A DNA stretch of 64,000 bases, from the NCBI RefSeq assembly GCF_018831085.1, contig NZ_JAGPNM010000001.1, positions 62,001 to 126,000 on the forward strand. The letters are read 5' to 3'. Position 1 is the first letter of the stretch, and every line of letters begins with the position of its first letter. A program made the position numbers and the translations under genes. Below are positions 58,101 to 64,000 of this stretch, in pieces. The DNA comes from Rheinheimera oceanensis (lineage in GTDB: Bacteria > Pseudomonadota > Gammaproteobacteria > Enterobacterales > Alteromonadaceae). The notes beneath the pieces were generated by a model, which ran no database searches, was not told where the DNA came from, and worked only from the letters and a program-made list of their open reading frames with translations.

Positions 58101-59058
58101 TCAGGCTGTACAACTGATGCACCTGCACGCTCTGCAGATGCTGTGGCACAGTAGTATGAAACAACAGAGGCTTACCGTCGGCCGTTTTACCGGCACTAAA
58201 ACGGGTGTTGGCTGGCAACAATACCGGGCCTGTTACAGGTTGCAGGCTAAGCCAGATACTTTGTGCTACCGGTTTACGCCAGGGCATTTTCAGGCAGTCG
58301 TCATAATAAAATGCCAGATGACGCTCAGTTAACTGGTTCAGCTGTTGCTGGTTGTTCTGATATAAGCGCAAAAACGCCAGAAATAACGCCAGCGCCGGCT
58401 CATTTTGCCCAGAGCACAACAATTGGTTAAGTTGCCCGGCAGTTTCCTGCTGCAAATAGCGGCATAGCTGTATCGCCCCTGCAGCACTGCGCTGCAGCGC
58501 TTCATCTACGCTGCATGTTGCTGAACCTGCCGGGGCAAACTGCAACAATGTGTGCAGATCTGCTGCAACGGGCAGGCTTGCTGTGGCTTGCTGTAACAAC
58601 GGCAGATAAGGCGCCAGCTGGGTTTGCCAGCTGCTGTGTAATTTATCGGCCAGTATCACAGCAGTTTCAGAGCCAGGCTGCAGCAATTGGTGGTACCACT
58701 GGTGATATTGCTGTAGCAGCGCCATAACAAAACTAAATTGCCTCAGCGGTGTTTGCTGTTGCAGTACTTCCCAGTCCTGTTGCAGCCGGTTAGCGTCCAG
58801 TGCCGCTATCTGCGCCAGAATCGCCGGTTCACTGCGGCTGAATAGCTGGTGCCAGCTGCCCTGCGTGCTGCCGTCCAGATCAACAAAACGGATATTCTCT
58901 GCCAGCCCGGCGGCCAGGCTCAGCAACTGGTTAAAATTCAGTGTGTCGGGCTGAAAATAGCCGCTTTGCAGCGGCGCATAACGCTGCTCACTTTGTACAG
59001 TGCCGTCAGCATGAAACAACGCTGGCCAGTGTGCATATGAGCTTAGGCGGGCTGTCAC
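55174..59058 (-). CDS. giant baseplate wedge protein J-like (Afp11-like)
   Basis: 1294 residues from a GTG at 59058 that overlaps the gp25 stop by 4 bp. Mostly helical and Leu/Gln-rich; the C-terminal part carries the gpJ-type segments AWDFERLVLQAFPQLAKVKC, LLLIVVAKPQ and FASIEVANPGFEQLQVRC. gpJ-like proteins form the baseplate wedge around the spike. Longest gene of the window. Confidence 0.88.
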   Translation of the reverse strand: MTARLSSYAHWPALFHADGTVQSEQRYAPLQSGYFQPDTLNFNQLLSLAAGLAENIRFVDLDGSTQGSWHQLFSRSEPAILAQIAALDANRLQQDWEVLQQQTPLRQFSFVMALLQQYHQWYHQLLQPGSETAVILADKLHSSWQTQLAPYLPLLQQATASLPVAADLHTLLQFAPAGSATCSVDEALQRSAAGAIQLCRYLQQETAGQLNQLLCSGQNEPALALFLAFLRLYQNNQQQLNQLTERHLAFYYDDCLKMPWRKPVAQSIWLSLQPVTGPVLLPANTRFSAGKTADGKPLLFHTTVPQHLQSVQVHQLYSLSLLSSKRISPEQELGFVSRIYSSGASIEASGGRPLFVANDGIPRMPGFAIVSPTLQLSEGERCIELQLSLTPPQQLAARLTGLLQRADYSWPQRLQQALAAILTTLDYAVSPAQLQQDATVLAGCLPDLPVMPVAERWLAFYQQVLLLLLQRTEQQPEFSRLFGMLFSYYLFGPDNWLSAKDSRVILAKAELLALKSGDVQSYQCVQQLLSDDRMTVFYRYCSDLFLLSLSTATGFVSVAEYSVQPLGPTMLGLRLRCQLSSSFAAVCAFEDSDASMRLTLNPMAKLCGYSLCSQFDIARCRLEVSVKNARSLNLSNQLGPLDATKPFWPFGPVPLPGSYLLFNHSDWQHKHLQQLELELDWAELPVGSEGLAGHYAAYGEEISNYSFKARLALLDQGRWQQVTEDEQHQAEFCLFAAAHSHAPVQSKQQLVFSAVSGFRLTSAQAGQPYHPAASQGFFRLSLSQPVSGFGHSRYSTALSETLLYNAKHKKPRPLPQPPYAPLLQLLSVSYSAFCDIHTSRDPATGSRDRLLQLYPFGQRQSYPSARRDAVRLLPHFAHQAYVFIGLTGASVSGQLSLLFDIEPASGSSDTVPENALRWQYLHDDEWLDFTDQALLTDSSRGLTSSGAVVLQLPHALQQQHQLMPAGQAWLRLCCAGQSRRYGRLQRIMTNAVQLLATEPLTDAALLSQSALQWALQSKQAGITVSGYLPVLQQTPHKESSVARVQRIAERLSHKQRASTAWDFERLVLQAFPQLAKVKCFPNAALEQSSLTPGRLLLIVVAKPQGCQHQDCQRSLVSGELLRQIKHYVAALASPFASIEVANPGFEQLQVRCAVQLNPALHSGDGLQSLQQALSDYLCPWHQQGLDARFGWQLRPQLVQSFIQQQSYVDYVTDFSLLHISQYGSRQYQLQDSASYQDTEQLVLQPVRPWNLLTPARQHSLRLLAVPQPELAQRTGVSELEIGHTFIIQQEARDG

Positions 59059-59480
59059 TGCGCCACCTCTGTACCTTCAAGTAAGTAAAACGGATACACC
59101 ATATTGTGCCGGCTGTTGGTACCACGGATCTGATAATTGAGCTGCAGCATTAACACGCCGTCAAAAATCTGCTGTAAATCCGGTGTTACCTGCAATAACT
59201 GAATACGTGGTTCAAAAAACAGCACCGCATGGCTGATGGCATCAATAATATTGGCCAGTGCATGCTCATCCAGGGTACTAAATACATAACGCTGCAAGGT
59301 ACAGCCATATTCCGGCTGCATTACCCGCTCGCCAGGGCGCGTAGAAAACAAGATCCGCAGGCTTTGCTCTATATCCTGCTGATCTGTCACCATTTCGCAG
59401 TGGCAACTGCCACGGCCAAAACCAGGCGGAAAAGCCCAGCCAATGCCTAAAAATGCGTTGTCCGGTTGCTCGGTACTCAT
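59055..59480 (-). CDS. eCIS gp25-like baseplate wedge protein
   Basis: 141 residues. GWAFPPGF near the N-terminus, then QSLRILFSTRPGERVMQPEYG, the GPW/gp25 signature, which in contractile systems initiates sheath assembly. It abuts the PAAR gene and overlaps the giant wedge gene by 4 bp. Confidence 0.93.
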   Translation of the reverse strand: MSTEQPDNAFLGIGWAFPPGFGRGSCHCEMVTDQQDIEQSLRILFSTRPGERVMQPEYGCTLQRYVFSTLDEHALANIIDAISHAVLFFEPRIQLLQVTPDLQQIFDGVLMLQLNYQIRGTNSRHNMVYPFYLLEGTEVAQ

Positions 59481-59780
59481 TTAACCTCCTATCATCACGG
59501 TGGGTGCACCCATTACCACTGCACCGCCATGGGCACAGGTGTCACCGAGCCGGGCAGCCGGTTTGCCGCCAATCATGACGGTAGCAGAACCTTTAATAAT
59601 GCTATCGGGCGGGCCCACACATACACAGTTGTCACCCAATACCGCTGCGGGTAGTTTTTCAATCAGCACTGTGGGTACACCCGGCCCAATTACCGGGCCT
59701 CCGACATGCGGGATCGGCGGCAGGCCAGGGGTTTGCATCGGGCACTGGTGCATATCGGTTAAACGCGCTGCTGGTGGCAT
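59481..59780 (-). CDS. PAAR-repeat spike-tip protein
   Basis: 99 residues, almost a pure PAAR fold: AARLTDMHQCPMQ, then GGPVIGPGVPTVLIEKLPAA, LGDNCVC and AARLGDTCAHGGAVV with His/Cys metal ligands. It sharpens the spike tip. No extra effector domain attached. In Afp the PAAR gene follows the gp25 gene; here it precedes it. Confidence 0.95.
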   Translation of the reverse strand: MPPAARLTDMHQCPMQTPGLPPIPHVGGPVIGPGVPTVLIEKLPAAVLGDNCVCVGPPDSIIKGSATVMIGGKPAARLGDTCAHGGAVVMGAPTVMIGG

Positions 59781-59789
59781 ACAAAACTC

Positions 59790-61577
59790 CTAGTTAATCA
59801 TTACCATGGCACCTTTTACCGTAGTCTGGCCGCTGGCAGACAATTCGGCGCTGGCACTCCCCTTGGCAGTAAAACTTACATTAGCCTGCTGGCTGATATT
59901 CAGCGCTTCGGCCTTAAAATCGGCTTTGGCGGCCAGCTCAACATTACCCACTGCCTGCAGGCTGATTTTGCCTTTGGCGTTTAAGCTGATGTCTTTGGGG
60001 CTATCAAGCAAAATGCCACTGTCAGACAGCTCAACCTTGTTACCATGCTGGTCTTGCAGCAGAATGGTTTTGCTGTCGTCATCTAACACGGCTTTATTGC
60101 CTGCGGGGGTAAAGATGCTGATTTTTTTCTTCTCTTCGTCGTACTCCAGTGTCAGCCTGGTGCGGCTGACAAAAGCTTTAATATTGTTTGCCGCTTCAGC
60201 GGCATAAGGTGGCTGTTTATTACTGCTGTACAGGCTACCGAGGATCACCGGATAACAGGGATCATTATTCAGGTAGCCCAGGATCACTTCATCTCCTACC
60301 TCTGGCAGACAATACTGGCCAAAGCCGTTTGAGGCATAAAAACTCAGTAAACGGGCCCATATCCCTTCGGTTTCAGCTTCCAGCAACGGTACTTTGATCT
60401 GAATGCGGCACTCGCCCGCCGGATCATCAGCCAGTTGCTGTACAACGCCAATTTGCAGCCCGCTAACACCGGGCAACACACCGCCCGCTAAAGGAGCGCT
60501 GATATCGGTATTTTGCGCAAACCACTGTGCCGACATACCAAAACTTACCTGTGATATCCAATCGCCATCTTCAATAATATGCCGCACCTGAGACACAAAA
60601 ACGTCGCCGTTAAATCGCTCGCCTACACCGTTTACCGTAATTAATACGCCGGGTTTTAGCAGCGCAGAGCCCTGACAGCGCAGCTCACCGCGAATGCGTG
60701 CCAGTGCAGATTTAAGCTGCTGCGCTTTCGCCCAACTGGTTAAACTGGCATCGGTAAGCGGGGCATTACTTTGTAAACGAAATGCTTTTACTGCCGCTAC
60801 GTCAGCCAGCGTACCGGCAGCTATATTGCCCTGGGCTGTAAGGGTTGCGCTGGCAGCTTCGTCGCTTTGAATTTCCTGGTTGGCGGGGTTCCAACTAACG
60901 GTTTTCACCGAGCTAAACTGCTGGCTGGCATCCAGGCTGGCATTAAAACTGAGTAAATCATCGCCGTAAGTAATGCTAAGCACCGCCGCCGCTGTGGTAT
61001 CCGGCGGCGCTATATTCAGCTTGCCATCATCGGCGCACAGCAGCATGCCATTTACTTCGGCACGCAGCAGCATAAAATCCCAGTCGGTGCTGTAGTACTG
61101 CACCAGCTCGGCATGGCTTTCAGCGGTGGCGGTGGCGTTGCAGCTAACAGCATATTTACCGGCCAGTTGCTGCCAGATATCACTGTCGGTCATGTCAGTA
61201 TAATTGGCATTATTACGCGCCAGCGTGGCGGCAAAAACAGGATCACGGCACTCAACAATAAGTTTTGCCTGATTGTTACCACTGATAGCCAGGCTGTGCT
61301 TAACCACTACCCCGCTAAAGATTTGTTGTTCATCATCACTATAACCGGCACTTACCACCAGTTTTGCGCCCGGCACCAGAGAAGCCTGATTCGACAGTGG
61401 AAAATCTTTCGCCGGCATATCACCATCACTGAATGTCAGCACAGCCAGCGGCACCCGGTTTAGTGCCTTGGTAATATCAACGCTGATAATACTGATGCTG
61501 TCGGCCAGCGCGGTACCATCGCTGGTAATGCTAAGCCTGACCGGCCCGTCTGCACCTTGTAACGGAGAATGGGCCAT
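59790..61577 (-). CDS. eCIS VgrG-like spike protein (Afp8-like)
   Basis: 595 residues, gp27-gp5-like fusion. The N-terminal hub (FSGVVVKHSLAISG, YTDMTDSDIWQQLAGKY, YSTDWDFMLLRAEVNG) is followed by an OB-fold (about 380-450: YCLPEVGDEVILGYLNNDP) and a beta-helical needle with repeated short motifs ending TVKGAMVMIN. Spike of the particle, capped by the PAAR protein encoded 9 bp downstream. Confidence 0.95.
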   Translation of the reverse strand: MAHSPLQGADGPVRLSITSDGTALADSISIISVDITKALNRVPLAVLTFSDGDMPAKDFPLSNQASLVPGAKLVVSAGYSDDEQQIFSGVVVKHSLAISGNNQAKLIVECRDPVFAATLARNNANYTDMTDSDIWQQLAGKYAVSCNATATAESHAELVQYYSTDWDFMLLRAEVNGMLLCADDGKLNIAPPDTTAAAVLSITYGDDLLSFNASLDASQQFSSVKTVSWNPANQEIQSDEAASATLTAQGNIAAGTLADVAAVKAFRLQSNAPLTDASLTSWAKAQQLKSALARIRGELRCQGSALLKPGVLITVNGVGERFNGDVFVSQVRHIIEDGDWISQVSFGMSAQWFAQNTDISAPLAGGVLPGVSGLQIGVVQQLADDPAGECRIQIKVPLLEAETEGIWARLLSFYASNGFGQYCLPEVGDEVILGYLNNDPCYPVILGSLYSSNKQPPYAAEAANNIKAFVSRTRLTLEYDEEKKKISIFTPAGNKAVLDDDSKTILLQDQHGNKVELSDSGILLDSPKDISLNAKGKISLQAVGNVELAAKADFKAEALNISQQANVSFTAKGSASAELSASGQTTVKGAMVMIN

Positions 61578-61580
61578 AAC

Positions 61581-62264
61581 TTACCTCAATGGTGGGAAAT
61601 ACAACTGGCGGCCTGGCGTAAGCACGCTAACGCTGTCTAACTGGTTAAATTCAGCGACTGCCAGGTAGTAGCTGCTGTCACGGTAGATGCGGTAACACAG
61701 ATTAGGCAGGGTATCACCGGCTTTTACCAGCACCTGATGCGTCAGATCCGGTGATTGCCTGTCAGCTTTTAGTGCCTCTTGTTTGTTTGACATGTAGCTG
61801 CCAAAATTCAGCTTAATTTTTGCCCGCAGCGGGTCTCCACCGGGTTTAAACAGGGTGTAATCTACTGTCATGCTATTTAAACGGCCGACAAAACTAAAGC
61901 TTTGGCCCCATTGCAGCTTTACAATGCTGGGTTCATGTTTTTCACCAACGTAGTGATACACCACGTTTTTCAGCTGCTTTACCTGTTTACTGACATCCGC
62001 TACCTGTTGCCCTGATACCGGCACCACGCCGGTGCCATCCAGCACCAGATCAAAGCTGAGTTTTTCCTGCTGGTACTGGCTCAATTTGCTTTCTACTGCC
62101 GACTTACCCACTGGTAAATTCTTGCTGTTATCGGTGTTGTAACTAATACCCAGCTGATGATTCAGGCTGGCCGGATTAATCATCGCCTGAAACTGCCCTT
62201 CGCCTGTGGGCTGGCCATTGTTGTCGCAACAACTGATGGTTAACAGCGACTTACTGCCACTCAT
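61581..62264 (-). CDS. eCIS hub protein with LysM domain (Afp7-like)
   Basis: 227 residues. An N-terminal CIS hub/adaptor domain (FQAMINPASLNHQLGISYN, LSFDLVLDGTG) is followed by a C-terminal LysM-type module (VKAGDTLPNLCYRIYRDSS, FNQLDSVSVLTPGRQLYFP). It joins the tube to the spike. Its ATG overlaps the DUF5908 stop by 1 bp. Confidence 0.92.
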   Translation of the reverse strand: MSGSKSLLTISCCDNNGQPTGEGQFQAMINPASLNHQLGISYNTDNSKNLPVGKSAVESKLSQYQQEKLSFDLVLDGTGVVPVSGQQVADVSKQVKQLKNVVYHYVGEKHEPSIVKLQWGQSFSFVGRLNSMTVDYTLFKPGGDPLRAKIKLNFGSYMSNKQEALKADRQSPDLTHQVLVKAGDTLPNLCYRIYRDSSYYLAVAEFNQLDSVSVLTPGRQLYFPPLR

Positions 62265-62437
62265 CAGCGCGGCCTCTGTTCATACTGCGCCTGCTGCAAT
62301 AACCGCTGGCATTCCTGCAGGATGTCCTGCTTTAGTTGTTGTAAATCCTGTGCCGGGTAAGGCTGACGTGCCGGGTTGTCGCTTTGCTCTTCCAGCAGGG
62401 TAGATTTGACAATTAGTTTGGTAACTTCAATCGGCAT
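62264..62437 (-). CDS. DUF5908 small eCIS protein (Afp6-like)
   Basis: 57 residues, starting MPIEVTKLIVKSTLLEEQ and ending in a Gln-rich helical tail. The MPIE start and position between the second tube protein and the LysM hub fit the small DUF5908/Afp6 proteins of eCIS. It ends TGATG at the start of the LysM gene and begins 4 bp after the tube gene stop. Role unknown; possibly a baseplate or loading adaptor. Confidence 0.82.
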   Translation of the reverse strand: MPIEVTKLIVKSTLLEEQSDNPARQPYPAQDLQQLKQDILQECQRLLQQAQYEQRPR

Positions 62438-62441
62438 AATG

Positions 62442-62906
62442 TTAGCGCTCCCGGGTTAGGTACTGATAGCTGAATTCCAGCTTTTCTATGGCTACCTCGT
62501 TTTTGCTGGCATTAAAGCCTTCTACCTGCCAGCTAACGGGGTAAGCGTTAACAAACGACCAGCTGCGGGCAGGCTGCCCGGTTTCATCCAACAATTCCAC
62601 AGTGATTGTCATGGGGGTAATGGTTATATCCACCCCCTGCTCAAACACCTTAATGCACCATTGCACCAGCAAAGAGCTGTTTGGTGCTATACCACGCTTT
62701 AATACCAGATTACCGTGCTTTACCGCTTTGGGTAGCTTATGCACAAAACGGTTTTCACCGCCTTCTACTACATCTTCGGTATCCAGTTGCGCACCTATAC
62801 CCGACACCTCCTGAAACGCGGTGTCGGCGCTATCGCCGGATGAAGCAAACTTCACCCGGAAATAAAACGCCGGTAACGGATAATCTGACGCTGCCAGTTC
62901 ACTCAT
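62442..62906 (-). CDS. eCIS tube-like protein 2 (Afp5-like)
   Basis: 154 residues, T4 gp19-type tube fold: PAFYFRVKF, FQEVSGIGAQLDTEDVVEGG, LVLKRGIAPN and EVAIEKLEFSYQYL. By position it resembles Afp5, a tube-initiator subunit next to the hub. 15 bp after the first tube gene. Confidence 0.9.
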   Translation of the reverse strand: MSELAASDYPLPAFYFRVKFASSGDSADTAFQEVSGIGAQLDTEDVVEGGENRFVHKLPKAVKHGNLVLKRGIAPNSSLLVQWCIKVFEQGVDITITPMTITVELLDETGQPARSWSFVNAYPVSWQVEGFNASKNEVAIEKLEFSYQYLTRER

Positions 62907-62921
62907 ACTGCGTATTACCTG

Positions 62922-63380
62922 TTACGGGTTATCAATGGTGATACCTTCATGCACAATTTCGATGGTTTCTATTGCCACCTCATTGCCATCTGACTTCAGA
63001 TCCGTGCCGGTAATTTTGGTTGGCCAGGCGTTGGTTAAGGTCCATACCATGGTGGTGCCGCCGGCTTCATCCAGCAAACTGATGGTGATGGGCAGGCGCT
63101 TGATGGTGTTCATCTTGATCTGGCTAAACCAGGCCCAGAATTTGTTATCCGATTTATACACGCCTTTTTTCATCGTTACGTTGCCGGACTTTTTCAGCCC
63201 CGGCATTTTGGTGGCAGAAAATACCGGGTTATCACCGGCGCGGTATTCAATAATTTGCGCCTCGACATCCAGGCCGGATATTTCCTGAAACGACATTACT
63301 TCAGAGTCCCATTTCACCTGAAAATAAAACTTCGGTAAGGGCCACACCGAAGTGGATTGGGTTGAACCGTCATCAGCCAT
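62922..63380 (-). CDS. eCIS main inner tube protein (Afp1-like)
   Basis: 152 residues. PKFYFQVKWDSEVMSFQEIS, EYRAGDNPVFSATKMPGLKK, VTMKKGVYKSDNKFWAWF and EVAIETIEIVHEGI are classic tube-protein signatures. It polymerises into the tube inside the sheath. 41 bp after the sheath gene. Confidence 0.94.
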   Translation of the reverse strand: MADDGSTQSTSVWPLPKFYFQVKWDSEVMSFQEISGLDVEAQIIEYRAGDNPVFSATKMPGLKKSGNVTMKKGVYKSDNKFWAWFSQIKMNTIKRLPITISLLDEAGGTTMVWTLTNAWPTKITGTDLKSDGNEVAIETIEIVHEGITIDNP

Positions 63381-63421
63381 TGTTAAGCTCCTTGTATTCG
63401 TTTAATAAACCACTTAGTTAA

Positions 63422-64000
63422 TTAAGATTTCTGCATTTGCTGCTGGAAAGTAATTTCAATAAACTCGGCCGGACGGATCAGCGCCACGAGTACCGTTACC
63501 CGCAAAACGCCTTCGAGAATATCTTCCGGAGTCATGGTTTCACCCAGGCCGACACTGACGCTGAATGCATCTTCCGGTGACGCACCGGCTAAACCGCCAC
63601 GTTTCCAGATACCGGTAAGAAAATTGCGGATCATGCTTTTAATGGTGACCCAGGTACTGGCAGTATTGTTTTCAAACACATAGGCTTTGGTACCAAGCCG
63701 GATAGATTCTTCCAGCATGATCATGGTGCGGCGCACACTAACGTAGCGCCAGTCCAGGCTGTTACCATCCAGTGTACGGGCACCCCATACCAGAGTCCCT
63801 TCGCCAATAAAGGTACGAATTGCATTAACCGACTTACCCTGAGTGCTGACGTTTAAATCTTCCTGCTCATCGTGGGTAATATTTACCGCCGGTGACACCA
63901 CAGCACTTAAACTGACATTCGCCGGGGCTTTCCACACACCTTTGGTGTTATCCACCATGGTGTAAATACCGGCCATTGCGGCAGCGGGCGGCAGCAGGTT
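63422..64000 (-). CDS. eCIS contractile sheath protein (Afp2/3/4-like), 5'-truncated by the window
   Basis: The frame is open through the right edge; 192 residues of the C-terminal part are visible, reading NLLPPAAAMAGIYTMVDN into GVWKAPANV, then IRTFIGEGTLVWGARTLDG, DWRYVSVRRTMIMLEESIR and VLVALIRPAEFIEITF. These are the conserved sheath C-terminal motifs of contractile tails. The internal ATG at 63976 is not the start, since the PPAAAMAG segment precedes it. Further sheath genes and the cap protein probably lie outside the window. Confidence 0.95.
   Translation of the reverse strand, partial: NLLPPAAAMAGIYTMVDNTKGVWKAPANVSLSAVVSPAVNITHDEQEDLNVSTQGKSVNAIRTFIGEGTLVWGARTLDGNSLDWRYVSVRRTMIMLEESIRLGTKAYVFENNTASTWVTIKSMIRNFLTGIWKRGGLAGASPEDAFSVSVGLGETMTPEDILEGVLRVTVLVALIRPAEFIEITFQQQMQKS

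Noticed and set aside
44803..64000. The locus as a type VI secretion system or a prophage tail
   Set aside because: No TssJLM membrane complex, ClpV, capsid, terminase or integrase is visible; the AAA+ ATPase, DUF4157 and DUF5908 proteins point to an eCIS.

Overview
The window reads as chromosomal DNA of an aerobic, motile gammaproteobacterium, probably Alteromonadales-like. The Rheinheimera / Arsukibacterium / Alishewanella group is my best guess, from gene order and protein style rather than from any search. The clues are the conserved blocks hemA-prfA-prmC-sirB2-kdsA and lolB-ispE-prs ... rplY-pth-ychF, a UbiF-type ubiquinone hydroxylase, the agmatine route to putrescine, dense coding with 1-30 bp overlaps, and moderate GC content.

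Layout. 1-5.3 kb holds housekeeping genes: nnrD (cut by the left edge), a DUF188 protein, an RluA-type pseudouridine synthase, the tRNA acp3U synthase TapT, the sugar-phosphate phosphatase HxpB, an alpha/beta hydrolase and an M14-type carboxypeptidase. 5.4-8.3 kb is a signalling operon of two tandem LytS-type histidine kinases (the second with a ruined ATP-binding box) and a LytTR response regulator. 8.8-15.1 kb (minus strand) is the hemA-to-kdsA operon with an HD-GYP response regulator inserted. 15.1-27.5 kb (plus) is lolB-ispE-prs and rplY-pth-ychF, split by a minus-strand cytochrome oxidase cluster whose subunit II carries two c4-like haem domains. 27.5-35.6 kb has a soluble PAS-PAS chemotaxis transducer, four tRNA genes (Met, Leu, Gln, Gln), ubiF, a peroxiredoxin-like protein, aguB-aguA, a palindrome-rich spacer, ppiC and a RES/Xre toxin-antitoxin pair. 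35.6-44.7 kb has rhlE, a GIY-YIG protein, an AEC transporter, an SPFH protein with a tiny Arc-like partner, acnA and a large unrecognised lipoprotein on a more AT-rich stretch.

44.8-64.0 kb is the most striking part: an extracellular contractile injection system (eCIS; Afp/PVC/AlgoCIS-like) transcribed right to left and running off the right edge inside a sheath gene. In transcription order it has sheath (partial), two tube proteins, a DUF5908 small protein, a LysM hub protein, a VgrG-like spike, PAAR tip, gp25 wedge, a giant gpJ-like wedge, a fibre-like protein, a second wedge-like protein, a CIS tape-measure-type protein with a 633-bp-offset internal duplication, an AAA+ ATPase, an unusual exported membrane-anchored protein and a DUF4157 (HEXXH) candidate cargo with an uncharacterised C-terminal domain. 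Nearly every junction overlaps or is a few bases, so the particle genes probably form one transcript. No T6SS membrane-complex genes, phage head genes or integrase are visible.

The elements I consider least explained are the eCIS cargo and its membrane-anchored neighbour, the tape-measure duplication, the half-degenerate kinase pair, an rplY leader with 5S-rRNA loop-E-like segments, and the nested palindromic element at 33.8-34.1 kb.
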